DNA from: Saxidomus purpurata
Taxonomy: Eukaryota; Mollusca; Bivalvia; Venerida; Veneridae
NCBI GenBank assembly: GCA_022818135.1
Contig: JAFMSR010000015.1
Coordinates: 22,723,206-22,787,205 of the forward strand
DNA: 64,000 nt
Reading direction: 5' to 3'
Made by a program: the position numbers and the translations under genes. This document shows positions 36,915-49,135 of this stretch, in pieces. The notes beneath the pieces were generated by a model, which saw only the letters and a list, made by a program, of their open reading frames with translations, was not told the DNA's origin and did no database searches. Within the stretch, counting starts at the first letter, position 1. Every line of letters begins with the position of its first letter.

Positions 36915-37180
36915 CCTTACCTAAGAAGTCACTTGTTGCTAAAGGGAGTCGGTAGTTGCTGAGGAAGTCACTGGCTGCTAGGGAAAGTCAGTGCTTGCTT
37001 AAGAAGTCACTGGTCGCTAAAATTCACCAACTGCCTTGGACAGTCAGTAGTTGCTAAGGAAATCACTGATTACTTGAAGAAGTCAATGATTGCCAAAGAA
37101 GGTAACTGTTGCTAGATGCTGAGGATACCAATGGTTGCTAAGGAAGTCACAGGTGGCAGTAAGAAGCTAACGTTTTCTAA
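36915..37180 (+). repeat. degenerate GTTGCTAAGGAAGTCACTGG minisatellite (left part)
   Basis: Loose tandem copies of GTTGCTAAGGAAGTCACTGG, about 25-30 bp apart. The array resumes at 38115-38230 after the element at 37182-38114, so it was split by that insertion. Confidence 0.65.
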
Positions 37181-37181
37181 G

Positions 37182-38114
37182 CAAGAGGGCCATGATGGCC
37201 CTTTATCGCTCACCCGAGTACAACTGCTTTTAACAAAGTTACTAGAAATCATCGAAACAACCTTTCTGACAAATTTCCAGGATATTTGGGCTGAAAATGT
37301 TACCTCTAGAGTGTTAACAAGGTTTTTCCATATTTGGGCTCTGTGACCTAGTTTTTGACCCAAGATGACCCATATTCGAACTTGAGCTAGAAATCATCAA
37401 AACAACCTTTCTGACAAATTTCCAGGATATTTGGGCTGAAAATGGTACCTCTAGAGTGTTAACAAGGTTTTTCCACATTTGGGCTCTGTGACCTAGTTTT
37501 TGACCCCAGATGACCCATATTCGAACTTGAGCTAGAAATCATCAAAACAACCTTTCTGACAAATATCAAGGATATCTGGGCAGAAAATGTAACATCTAGA
37601 GTGTTAACAAGGTTTTTCCATATTTGGGCTCTGTGACCTAGTTTTTGACCCCAGATGACCCATATTCGAACTTGAGCTAGAAATCATCAAAACAACCTTT
37701 CTGACAAATTTCCAGGATATTTGGGCTGAAAATGTTACCTCTAGAGTGTTAACAAGGTTTTTCCATATTTGGGCTGTGTGACCTAGTTTTTGACCCCAGG
37801 TGACCCATATTAAAACTTGAGCTAGAAATCAACCAAACAACCTTTCTGACAAATTGCCATGATATTTGGACTGAAACAGTAGCCTCTAGAGTGTTAACAA
37901 GATTTTTCTATTTTTGGGTCATGTGACCTAGTTTTTCATCCGAGATGACCCATATTCGAACTCGTCCGAGTAATTACTGGGACAAACATCCTGACCAAGT
38001 TTCGTGACAATTGAGGCAAAAATGTGACCACTAGAGTGTTAATGAACTAAATGTGGACGGACGACGGACAATCATCGATCCTAATAGCTCACCCTGAGCC
38101 AGCTCAGGTGAGCT
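37182..38114 (+). mobile_element. pearl-like element, family A2, 145-bp cores
   Basis: CAAGAGGGCCATGATGGCCC at the left (hairpin GGGCCATGATGGCCC, then CGCTCACC) and AGCTCACCCTGAGC/GCTCAGGTGAGCT hairpin at the right, preceded by GGACGGACGACGGACA. GAGCTAGAAATC recurs at 37384, 37529, 37674 and 37819, exactly 145 bp apart. The last core is divergent (CATCCGAGATGACC). It is close to the copy at 51723-52943. Confidence 0.85.
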
Positions 38115-38230
38115 AAAAAGTCAGTGGTAGCTACTGAGAACTCACTAGTTCCTTGGGACTAAGTTGTTGTTAAGGAAGTCACTTGTTCTTTGGTAATGCA
38201 CTAGTTGCTAGGGACACTCATTGGTTCCGT
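38115..38230 (+). repeat. degenerate GTTGCTAAGGAAGTCACT minisatellite (right part)
   Basis: Continuation of the array at 36915-37180: GTTGTTAAGGAAGTCACTTG and GTTGCTAGGGACACTCATTG. Confidence 0.55.
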
Positions 38231-38234
38231 TTGA

Positions 38235-40520
38235 ACAAACTTGGTAGAAGTTCACTTTACAACGCAATACACCAAATATCTATACACTACACCTTGTGGT
38301 TTTGGGGAATACTCCTATAAAAGTCTATGTAAAACAAGTGTGACCGTTAGGTTCACTAAGTCATAACTGACTAAAAAGATGTCCTACAAATACAACACGA
38401 CAAGAATAAGCATACAGCAAATTAAAACATATATAGCAACTAAAAGCAAAAGCAAATTATTGCACAAAAATGATTTAGGAAAGACGTTACTAAAGTAGAA
38501 TTCATGAATTACGTCAAGACAGTAACTTTTTTTAATTATAAGTAAGATTTGGATAAAAGGAATTTAACCAAATGCATTAATAACCAAATTAATTAATTAC
38601 TGATATTCCATCTATCTGACAGTTATGTCAAACCCTTTACAGGGACGTAGACATTTCGACGTCAAGCCATGAGACTGTTGGTAGAGAAAAGAAATATAAG
38701 CTAGGTTTATCAGCAATGCAATAAAACGCAATGCATATTGGAAAAAATAGGTTTAGTTAAAAGGTAAGAATAAGATATTAATGGATATTAATGGACAAGC
38801 CAAGGAGGTTGGGATTAAGGAAAACCTGAATTTACCTGATCTCTAATTGTATGAAGAATGATCTGAGATGTAGAGGAAAAACTACATTTAGAGAATGATG
38901 AGCTATGGTGGAAAAACTACATCTTTCCACTGGTTGTGTATTTGTTTAACTGTGTAATTTCAAAATCCCCCTAAGAGATGTTTGATCAGGTGTTACATTT
39001 AAGCCAATCACCAGATGTTATGTTATAATTCCCTTTACACGTCATTAGTTATACGGGCGAAAGCTCGAAGGGCGCGAAACCCGACAATAGGTAAACGAGT
39101 GTTTAATTCAATACTGATAGCAATAAAATTAATGATTTCACATATACCCATGAAAAATTGAGAAGTGTCGACTTCGTGACATCATGCTAACAAAATGTTA
39201 CGCTGCAACGTCTAACCAGAATTCCTCTGACCCATGAAAATGAAAATAATTTCTGAAAAAATATCGATAAAATGAAATGACGTAACATATCACGCGCTGG
39301 AAATTCTGCCAACTCCCCGCTGCGGTTACTTTCCCTAACAGTATACAGTAATAAAGTGGAATCTATGTGAGGGGCTTGACACCTTATGCTTTTGCTCGAT
39401 ATAGGTATTGCCTATTTTATATATTAGAGAGCATATATAGAAGTCACCTGATACTATATGATCACATGACTGAGTTGTCTCTAATAATGAATAATATAAA
39501 CCATTAATAAATACCACTGTGACACAAATGACCTAACGGGTGGGGCCAATATTGACCCCATGAGCATGATTTTGACAAACTTGGTAGAAGTTTATCAAAC
39601 AATACAAAATACTAAAAATCTACGTTCTGGACCTTGTAATTTTTTAGAAGATTTTTTAAAAAGTTTTTTCCTATATGAAAACAAGTGACCCATGGGCGAA
39701 GTCAATTTTGACCCAGGGGGTATGATTTGAACAATGTTTGCAGAGGTTCAGTTAACAATGCTACACACCAGCTTTTCCTATACCTAGTGACTCCCCCGAA
39801 AAAGGGTCATTTTTGACCCCGGGACATGATTTGATCAAACTTAGTAGAGGTTCACTAGACAATGCTACATCTTACATATCTAAGCTCTAGACCGTGTGGT
39901 TTTGCAGAAGAAGAATTTTAAAGGTTTTTCTTATGTAAGTCTATGTGAAAACCAGTGACCCAAGGGTGTGGTCAATTTTGCCAAAAGGGCATGATTTGAA
40001 CAATCTTGGTCGAAGTCTACTAGACAATGCTACACACCAACTTTCTAAGCTCTAGGTCTTGTGGTTTTGGGGTCGGCGATTTTTAAGTTTTTCCTTCATA
40101 AACCTATTAGTAAGTAAACTCAAGTGAACGCCGGGATGGTGTCAGTTTTAACACAGTGGTCATGATTTTCACAATGATAGAGGTTTACTAGGCATTGCTA
40201 AGTGCCAAATATCTAAGCTCTATGCCTTGTGGTTTCAGAGAAGAAGATTTCTGCAGGTTTCCATTAGAAACTTATGTAAAATTAAGCGACCCCCTGAGCG
40301 GGGTAAATTTTGACCGGGTTGTCATGATTTGAACAATCTTGGTTGGGGTCAAATAGACAATTCTACAGGATTCTGGTATTTCTGGTCCTTGTGGTTTTTG
40401 AGAAGAAGATTATTTTTAAATTTCCTTTTTGTTGCCATAGCAGCCAGAGTTCTACATGAAACTAAAATCTTTGAAAAACTTTAGCTGAGGACTACTCTGT
40501 GAACATAACTGCCAAGTTTA
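38235..40520 (+). repeat. decayed family-A cores
   Basis: Scattered relatives of the 996-2107 cores: CTTGGTAGAAGTT, CTAAGCTCTAGNCCTTGTGGTTT, and 'GGGTCAATTTTGACC'. They recur at about 38240, 39540, 39830, 39990, 40160 and 40330, with plain AT-rich DNA (38340-39520) in between. A similar small fragment is at 50690-50890. No ends are preserved. Confidence 0.6.
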
Positions 40521-42233
40521 AAAAGCGGAGATGTCGATTGAACCAACTTGGTTCAATTAACTACCGTATACTACCGTTTATCATCAGATTAGCGGGATGA
40601 ATACTGTCATACTAAAAGGCGCGCCTGGATTTATGCATCGGCTGCGGCCAATATGCCGGAGCGGTCTATACGTTCATTTTTGTTTCTAAAATCGTAAAAA
40701 TTTCGGGGTACAGCCTATGAAGTGAGGCGGCCTATTTTCCGGAAATTACGGTAAGCAAGAGTTATGATTCTCTGTTGCATGTAATCCCTTACATATATTC
40801 AATACTATTCAAAAGATTTTAATAACATATCATAAATATCACAATCTGCAACCATCCGTTATAAAATCCTATGTTTGAAAAATGCCATTAAATTTTCACC
40901 TACAAACAAAGGTCAAAGAAGTCTTAATGTTTGTTTAACATGTAAAATTTGCGTTCTTTAATTCATAATTTTTAGCTTTCGTTACAGCCAGTTGGAGATA
41001 TTGATTTTCCAACTCAATGGTTACAACATTTGCCGCTCATAGTGTATTCGAAGGAGCAAATTACATTGTATGTTTATACATGTATATGATATCTATTTAG
41101 TATTTTTGAAACAGAAGGACTATGAAGTTATCGTGGAAAAAATTGACGCACAAAGTTATCTTTTTTCAAAGAATAGGCAAAAACAATTCACGGCATCAGC
41201 CATTGCAAGGTTCGTGCAGTAAATTGGTTCTAATATGTTTATGAATACAGACAATGTATCAGTTCCTTTTAAATGTACTGAAAATTTGTTTTATATAAAT
41301 ATATAGCAACTATTTTTTAATAAGAATCTATGCTCTGACTATTGACAGACAAAACTAATCCCTTGAATGGAAATTTGTAAAATCAAATACTTCAAATAGA
41401 TAGACATTTTATTGAAAACAGGGAGGAGTTTACGATTCTGAAATATGAAGATAGCTGATATACAAATACGGGAGAAAACTTAAAACATAACAGCTGACAA
41501 TTCAGTTTCAAGAAGGTAAAACTTGCAAAAGAATTCAACTTATGGAATATGACCATGTTGTTCAAACTTGAGTACAAGTCGTCCCATAAACTTGGATTGC
41601 ACATCTATTACAGTATTACAACTTCATTACGAAACAAAATTACATAAGGCTATTCTTTATTGTACAAGAATAACTGCGTTAATAAAGAAAGGTTTAGATC
41701 AAGTAACATTATAAATAAACGCCGCTCAACCATAAGAAAAATAGTCTGGGTTTAAATCACACCTTCCCTGAAATGCATTAACATTGATATCTTTACACAA
41801 TGCATTATTCAGATTTATTGGGACAGGTATAGAAACTTTAGTATCAAAAAGTGTCTAGATAAATCACTGAATCCTTAAAGTTGAGTATAAAGAGTAGTCC
41901 ACACTTTCATTATGTGAAACAAACTGGAAGCGTCAAGAATACATTTATAATGAAGGTAACTCTCAGTCATTACAACATTCTTTTCAAAGTTATATAGTCC
42001 TTCAACAAAAGGTATTCGGCATCATGATCCATATGTGCTTACACGGCCAGATTGGACTTAGGAATCAATAATGTCCGTCTATAACGCCAATATAAACGCC
42101 AATTGACAATTTCTCTATTCGGATGTGGCAAATATGAAAACATTTGGTTGAAAAAAACCTTGTTATTACAATACTTCATCGCTTTCCAATAATCCTTATC
42201 CCTGAAAACTAGAGATGACCATGACATGTTTTC
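40521..42233. other. downstream of the CARD-like gene, nothing recognised
   Basis: AT-rich; would hold the 3' UTR of the minus-strand CARD-like gene. A 62-codon frame at 42227-42039 right after its stop has no family resemblance and is left out. Confidence 0.35.
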
Positions 42234-43640
42234 CTAGATTTCAATATTCAGATAGGTGTATGCAAAACCCAGCAACAACATAGTTAAAACCGCTTTGCCT
42301 ATAAATACATACCAATATTCATTACCAGCAAACATTCCTGTAGCTAGAAACAGTCCAATACCTAACAAAACTGTTATCACAAATTTTCGCAGTTTATAAA
42401 ATAACGCTTTCCTTTTTATTTTTTTCAGATAGATCTCAATATTTTGTTTCTCTATCTCACGAAAACAGCCGCCATTATTTGCAGCGTTCAATGATAGTGT
42501 AAGATATATTTCAGCTGATGACACGTCATTTTCCTCATCAAGCGCTCCCAAGCAAAGATACATAATCATTTCTCTTCTCAGTTCAATGTCGTCACTGCAT
42601 CGCTTTATTTCTTTCAGGATTCGTTTAGCTTGTGTCTTCTTAACTTTCTTAATCTTACTAATGTCACGAACAACGAATTCAGGAGTAATTAACAAAAGCG
42701 AAAGTACCATGAATAATAACATTATTCTTTTCCATAAATTTTGAACATCTTCCTTTTCCTCATTCAAACTTTGAATTCCAATGTCACCTTCTGATAGAAC
42801 TTTTTCTAACATTTCATCAGATGGATTCATAAAGTATAAAGTTTTGTATGTATATTCGATGTCATGGAATGCTGAGGTAACGGCAAAACACGGACCGTAC
42901 ATTTCGCACAGAAATTTCGTTTGCACAATGTGGTCTTCTGCTTTACTTACATGTCCATCCTGTGCCTCGGTTAAGGCCATTTTTGAATGGTAAATGATCT
43001 CTAGAGATGCGTTATCTATGCCGTTAGTCTCTGTAGCAATGGCTTGCTCAAGAATGTGCTTTCTCTCCTCGTTATCTTTGTATTGTTGTATCAATAAAAT
43101 CGTTGCTGCTGCCTTTTTTTCCATTGCAAACTGCCGGTCATGGGGAGTAGTTCCTGCAGTTAATAATATTTTCTCATCTTGATATTGAATGAATTTTCGC
43201 AACTGCGACCTTCTACCTAATCTAAATGAGTCATTATCAGTGCAGCTTTTAAGGGTTTTATAGTATTCATGTGTCCTTTTCGAGTATGGCATTTCTTTCT
43301 GTGCCGGTTTCTTGTAGAGAATAGTAAATCTTTTACTTCTTAATTCTGCCGAAATGTTCGTATATCCTTCTTTTTCAAAAACAAGGCAAAAATGCTCAAA
43401 TGATAGAAAGGATAGAACCTGCGGTACAAATTCACGAATACGTGATTCAAGAATGCATTGTTTCAAATTGGCAAACTTTTCTGTATCGATTAACCCGTTT
43501 CTTTTCATTGTTTTAAGCAATCCAAACAAATCTATGTCTTTGTTTAAATGTCTCTGCATAACTTCTATAACACACTGAAAATCAACTTTGTCCATGTTCA
43601 ACAAAGGACGAGTGTTTCTTATGTCGACGAATGCTGCCAT
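42234..43640 (-). CDS. single-exon gene: CARD-like domain protein with two C-terminal membrane segments
   Basis: An uninterrupted frame of 468 codons, by far the longest in the window. Residues ~17-101 look like a CARD-type death fold: a helical block with DIDLFGLLKTMKRNGLIDTEK, then REFVPQVLSFLSFEHFCLVF and an amphipathic end, matching the CARD pattern '...LL..L..RG..AF..F...L'. Residues ~150-400 are helical and charged with paired-helix spacing, possibly TPR-like (LEQAIATE, ALTEAQDGHVSKAEDH, AEIYLTLSLNAAN). A hydrophobic stretch lies at ~306-320. Two strong membrane segments, ~420-439 and ~444-464, end four residues before the stop, suggesting a tail-anchored or hairpin-anchored protein with the CARD in the cytosol. 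No introns are seen, unlike the calpain. Bivalves carry large expansions of death-fold genes, so an innate-immunity or cell-death role is a family-level inference. The first ATG is used. Confidence 0.72.
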   Translation of the reverse strand: MAAFVDIRNTRPLLNMDKVDFQCVIEVMQRHLNKDIDLFGLLKTMKRNGLIDTEKFANLKQCILESRIREFVPQVLSFLSFEHFCLVFEKEGYTNISAELRSKRFTILYKKPAQKEMPYSKRTHEYYKTLKSCTDNDSFRLGRRSQLRKFIQYQDEKILLTAGTTPHDRQFAMEKKAAATILLIQQYKDNEERKHILEQAIATETNGIDNASLEIIYHSKMALTEAQDGHVSKAEDHIVQTKFLCEMYGPCFAVTSAFHDIEYTYKTLYFMNPSDEMLEKVLSEGDIGIQSLNEEKEDVQNLWKRIMLLFMVLSLLLITPEFVVRDISKIKKVKKTQAKRILKEIKRCSDDIELRREMIMYLCLGALDEENDVSSAEIYLTLSLNAANNGGCFREIEKQNIEIYLKKIKRKALFYKLRKFVITVLLGIGLFLATGMFAGNEYWYVFIGKAVLTMLLLGFAYTYLNIEI

Positions 43641-43929
43641 ATCTTAGCTGTTCAGACTGTATCTGTTTCTTTCTTGGTTCTAACTTTAGAGAAAGCCTGA
43701 GAACTCCGACAAGATTCAACAAAAAGTTAGAGGGCCTGAAAATTCAGAACAAATTCATTGGTTGAACGTTTGCCAGTGTTTGGAATAGAAATGTATTACA
43801 ATACAGTTTAAAAAACATTTTCATATAATTTGACATCATGAGTTTTACGCCTGTACTGAACGTTTGTCAAGACTATTTCTAACATGACTCGTTCCGTTTG
43901 CTAGTTAACAAGCAACTTCAGTGAATTTA

Positions 43930-44698
43930 TATCCCCCGCTTAAATTAAACAATTAGCTGAAATACTACAACTGGAAAGTGTATGGTATGTATGCTTCCAA
44001 ATACCCACTGGGGCCTCATCTCTGCGGTGACACTTTTTTCTTCAAGTTACAGTCTAAAAGAACTTAAGTGCTGTATGTTAAATTAAATCATTACTACTAC
44101 TTTCAATGAACAATAATTTTAAGTTTCTATATAAAATAATTATGTATTACAAGCACTACATCCCTAAAGGGCCTCATTTCTGTAAAAAAATCCAGTTTCT
44201 AAATGTTCCGTTGTTAGAGAATACAAAGTCTATTATTTATGCAAAACAAAACAAATTCTGACAAGCCTTTCAGAAAAAAGAAGCATTTTTAAAAGTTCAC
44301 CGCCCCTTTGGGGCCTCATCTCCGAGGAATTATTCTTTTTTCTGCATCTTACAGTGATAGAAAACTCAGTTGTTGTAACGAAAATTTAATCAGTACTAAA
44401 ATTTTCAGAAAACAAAAATTTCTAAGTTTCTAAACAGAATATTTTGAATTTTGATAATCGGTTTCAGAGAAAAAGAATTTAAATGTTTTATATTAAAATT
44501 AGAAGAATATTTAAGGACAACAACTCTGGAGGTACTAATGGAATTTTGACGAAAGTTGTGTGTGCGCCGCGGCATTATGCTATTGTACACTTACTTTAAG
44601 TTTCATGAAATTCTATCCATTGATTCTTTAGTTATGACAGACGGACGGACAGACGGACAACACCAAAGCAATATCCCTTCGCCTTTTGGCGGGGGATA
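43930..44698 (+). mobile_element. pearl-like element, family D
   Basis: TATCCCCCGC at the left and GCGGGGGATA at the right are exact inverses; the right end is a hairpin TATCCC...GGGGATA (44672-44698) followed by ATAAAA. Cores share GGGCCTCATCTC at about 44008, 44166 and 44309. GACAGACGGACGGACAGACG precedes the hairpin. It lies just upstream of the CARD-like gene. Confidence 0.7.
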
Positions 44699-45748
44699 AT
44701 AAAATGTTAATGGCTGTTACTTCTGCTGTTACTTTCAATCGTCTATCCTGCAGTGAACAAATATTTCCCTTGGATATATTAATACAAACCAGATGGGTTT
44801 TTGGTTTTACATTTGTTCATTATTATGGATGTTAATATCGGCGTGCAACAAATAATATTTGCGACGTCTCTTTAAATGAATATGCGTTATACTGTCTATA
44901 TACTATGCAGTCAAACAATGCACATAATCCTTTACAAGTAACACAATACTACGTTGCGTAACTCTTAAGTTAACTTATATAGCATTGAATGTGTGCACCC
45001 TGAAAACTATACAAAAGGGTGCCAAAACATACAATTGAACTTCTAAAGAGGAAGCGTTATTAAAGACAATAATTTAACTATGTTGTAATGACTACATACT
45101 ATTTACAGGTGTGTCTAGAGGCTTCTTCCATTAAGCAGCTCATAAACAATAAATGAACAACGCAGCTTTTAGAAAAATTATACATGTATCTTATATGAAA
45201 TTACAGGAAATTAAATTTATAAAACTGAATGATAACAAATTTGCTGTCTTGTGAACTACATAATGAAGTAGCACGTACATGGCACTTAAGTAAAAATGAG
45301 TAAAAATAGATACATACCATAAACACTTCATTTAACCTAAAACCTTAAAACCTTAAAATCCTATGAAAGTATGTCTGCTCGCTCCTTAAGTCATGTGAAT
45401 GTATCAAGGGGGGTAATCCAGTTGACTCTGATCTGATTTGTCAGCCTGAACTGGCAAAGGAAAATTACTACGTAAAGCAAAACAAAACGACGGTGTAAGG
45501 CATCAGTGGCCAAGGTATCGAAACCTTCAACGTTGCAAAATTACAACTGTATACAAATCAGCGAAATTATTCTAATCTTTTATAAAGAGAAATAGAATCT
45601 AGCTAAATAATTAATTTCTAACTACGTCTTCTATAAAACTTATTATTTACCTGTTTTAATCTTGTCAAAACTTGTTGATATGATTTCATGCAAATATTGA
45701 TTAGTACTAAACAATAACCTCGCCGCTATATTAGACCATTTACAGGGT

Positions 45749-46353
45749 TAAAGGGACATACCATTTATATCTAGTAGATATATATTGTGTGCAATGAACA
45801 TAAAATGATAAATAAATAAAATTTTAAAGAAAAACATATGGCATATACCTTCGAATAATTATATTATTTACGTTTTTGAGGTTATTTAGTTTGAGATCAG
45901 ATATAGGGTATGTTTAAAGGGACATACACTTTAACTGATAAACTAAATACTCTCAAAATCATACGAGAGTATTATAACATAATCTACATTTTAAAAGGGA
46001 TATACCATAACTGATTATCAAACTAAGTAACCTCAAATACATAAATAATAGAACATTCGGAAATATTATAACTTAACCTGCAATCCAGTCATTATCGATA
46101 AAATCAGCGGTTAAATATGTTGCAGTACCGTAATCCATTCTTAATATATGTAGAGTTGTTGTTGTACAATTAATGGGTGGGTGCGATTTATTACATAAGG
46201 ACCCTATATTGATTAATTATGGTAAAATGGGGCATTTTTTTGTCATACGTTGTTCTTTAAAATTTTATTTATTCATCACTGTACGTTCATTGAACACATT
46301 TTCTATGTTTCGAGAATAAAATATGCTATATGTAGGTAGGGTATGTCACTTTC
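45749..46353. mobile_element. probable MITE with AAAGGGACATACC ends
   Basis: TAAAGGGACATACC at the left and GGGTATGTCACTTTC at the right are near-inverse. Inside, TTTAAAATTTTATTTATT with a following TTCATTGAACACA block occurs once in each orientation (45786-45832 minus, 46250-46330 plus). A third copy is at 48613-48695. Confidence 0.45.
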
Positions 46354-46735
46354 ACTATCTCAAAAACATTAGACTGTATAGTGATACACGGCGAACAAAT
46401 TACGGACATATTTTTTCTTAATTTCGAGCGAAGTTATTTTTGTAGATAAATTCAGAAAATCAAAATTGATTTTTTCAGTCTCTCTTTTTGCACAGCATGA
46501 ACGCAAAAATAATTCAGAGCAAATAACCATGTAGGAAATTTTCATAGCTTTATGTTGATGCCAGTTCCAATGCTTTACGTCAACAAATGATCTCTACGGA
46601 AGCGTATAATGGTCGATAGTTACTGTTTATGTCAACTACACATGTGTGTGGCAATATGTTGACTTTGCTTGATAATATTTTGCAATTGTGCGTTATGCCA
46701 TGAAAAAAAAAAACAATTGCTAAAAAACAGTATTA

Positions 46736-46870
46736 GTTATACGGGTTTTTGCCGTGTACATCTGGACATGTACCTTTTTATATTGTATGTCGCCCGAGCC
46801 GTAAGGCGAGGGTGACATACAATACAAACAGGGTACATGTCCAGATGTACACGGCAAAAACCTGTATAAC
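46736..46870. repeat. long palindrome H1 with GCCCGAGCC centre
   Basis: Outer arms of 39 bases (46736-46774, 46832-46870) pair with one mismatch; inner arms ATTGTATGTC/GACATACAAT pair as well. The centre is GCCCGAGCCGTAAGGCGAGG. The molecule would fold into a hairpin of about 135 bases. Confidence 0.85.
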
Positions 46871-47216
46871 GATTATATAATACCGCAATTTAAAATTATT
46901 GCGCTATTTCACAAGAATATGTATTTTCAATAATCTTAAAATGGAGCCGTATCGATCAAATATGTACACGGATCGATTAACCAATCGGAAAGCGAGCATT
47001 TTGGTAGCGGTATTATATAGCGGTTTGTTTTCGCAACACGTTAGACATCAAAAAGCAATAATATAATATCTTGCTAAAACTATTACTAAACAAACTTTTT
47101 CCCGAATACGACACATATTATTTGGCAAATCAAGTTCTTATCTGACGTATATTTCTTGCGCAAAGCTGAAACCGAAAACAATCATTTATTTTACAGCCCT
47201 CGGCTATAATGAATTA

Positions 47217-48036
47217 CAAGAGGGCCAAGATGGTCCTATATCGCTATCCTGTCCCAAAGACAAAAAGTAAGTCTAAAGTCATGATCAATGCCAACCGCTG
47301 ACAATTTTTAAAATCTCTTTGCGAAATTCCAAACGTAGGTTTAAAATCAATGTACAAAGTGACCTAACTTTTGACCAGATGTTACGCAGTTTCGGTCTTG
47401 ACTGAAGTTCACCAAGACAAACTTTCTTTCAATATGACTGATGCCGGTGTGTCAATGTGGCATCTAGAGTTCGTAGGTGTTTCTATTATTTTACCTGGTG
47501 TCCTACTTTTTGACCCCACGAATCCCAGTTTAAAACTAAACATAGAGTTCATCAAAACAAACATTCTGATTAATTTTCAAGATGATTTGATTCAAAATGT
47601 AAATTCTAGAATGTTGATGTTCTATGAGTTCACCTTGTGATCTAGATTTTATGATGTGACCAAAGTTCAAACTTGACATAGCATTTATCAAGACATCCAG
47701 GGTGATTGGGTGCAAATCTGGCTTCTGGAGTTATCACTTGGTTTTTCTATTTTTTTACCTGGTGTCCTAGGTTTTGATCACACGTAATATAGTTTCTTTC
47801 TTGTCCTATATTTTATCAAGACAAACATTCTAACCAATTTTACAGTTTGGTTGGGTACAAATGTGGTTTCTACAATATTTGGAATATTTTTTATTATTTG
47901 ACATGGTCTATGATTTGACCCCGCGTGACCTGGTTTCAACTATTGGTCGAGATATCATCAAGAAAAATATTCTGACCAATTTTCATGACGATTGTTCTTA
48001 TAGAATGTTCAGACGGCAAGCAGGCTAGGGTGAGCT
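47217..48036 (+). mobile_element. old, degraded family-A pearl-like element
   Basis: CAAGAGGGCCAAGATGGTCC begins it and GGCTAGGGTGAGCT ends it; the hairpins are partly lost. The cores (TTTGACC, CATCAAAACAAACATTCTGA) are diverged. Confidence 0.6.
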
Positions 48037-49135
48037 CAAAAGAGAACATTTACACCAGCTATCTACTCTAGTTTCACCGATGTCGGAGCTAAATATTAAC
48101 TCATTTTCAGTAATAAATTATCTTACACAAGCAAGATAAATCTTTCATGCAATAACTATACCGTTCAAAATGATTTTACTTGCTGATTCTTAAGGAACGA
48201 ATGCTACAATTATCATGCAATATTTCTATTACTATCTTGCATTTTCCCGTAAGATTTCAAACATGATGCGATATTTTCGCATCAAATCTACATAAATATC
48301 TAGCAACTGGCGACCATTATACGCTTCCGTAGATCTCAGTACAGTAAGTATTAGACAAGATTTGTCCCCGTACAACAGACGTAAAAAGGGCGCGACATGG
48401 CCATGCTTGCGACGACATGGTAACATTATGTACATAAATAACGTCAAATAAAATATAGATGAGATTTAGAAATATCGTCAAATTTCAGTTGGTACCAGCC
48501 AATAAGGTAGACTAGATATTTTCTAAAGTATTCTTTCACCTTAAATCGATTTATTACAGAAGGCTTCTGTATTGACTAATTGTTGTAAAATGAAGCACTT
48601 TTCGCCATAGGTTGTTCTTTAAAATTGTATTTATTTATCATTTTACGTTCATTGAACACATTATCTATGTTTCGAAAATACAATCTGCTAGGTGCAGGGA
48701 CTGTCCCTTTAATTGTCCACAAATGAAGACCGTATGTATTTTTGGAAACGGGGAAACACCTAATCATTTTGCAATGAAATACTTGGAAGCAATACTAAAA
48801 ATAGAATAAAACGTTCTCTGCATTACAATAAACTAAATCAAAAGACTATTTTAAACATAATGTAAATACATGCTCTACAATAAATGCATAGCTTTACTGC
48901 ATAACACGTACAGTCCTTGAAGTAATATTCAAAATAAATGAAGGGTCTAATCATAATTTGTTTGGGTATGTAACTAATATCGCCTTTCGTTGCGTGTTAG
49001 GTTCTGATATATATACACGAGGATTCTGCAGATGTTATAACAAGACAAAAACGCGCGTTAACCCTATATGCTAGCATAAAAATCACAAAAAAATATAAAC
49101 GACACTCTCTTACTGGTACGACGTTCATCAATTAA

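Noticed and set aside
36384..36962. 192-codon frame across the first gap
   Set aside because: Nearly all residues come from N bases; not a gene. The same applies to the frames across 62904-63500.
42039..42227. 62-codon frame directly after the CARD-like gene stop
   Set aside because: No family resemblance and no splice or promoter support; likely 3' UTR.
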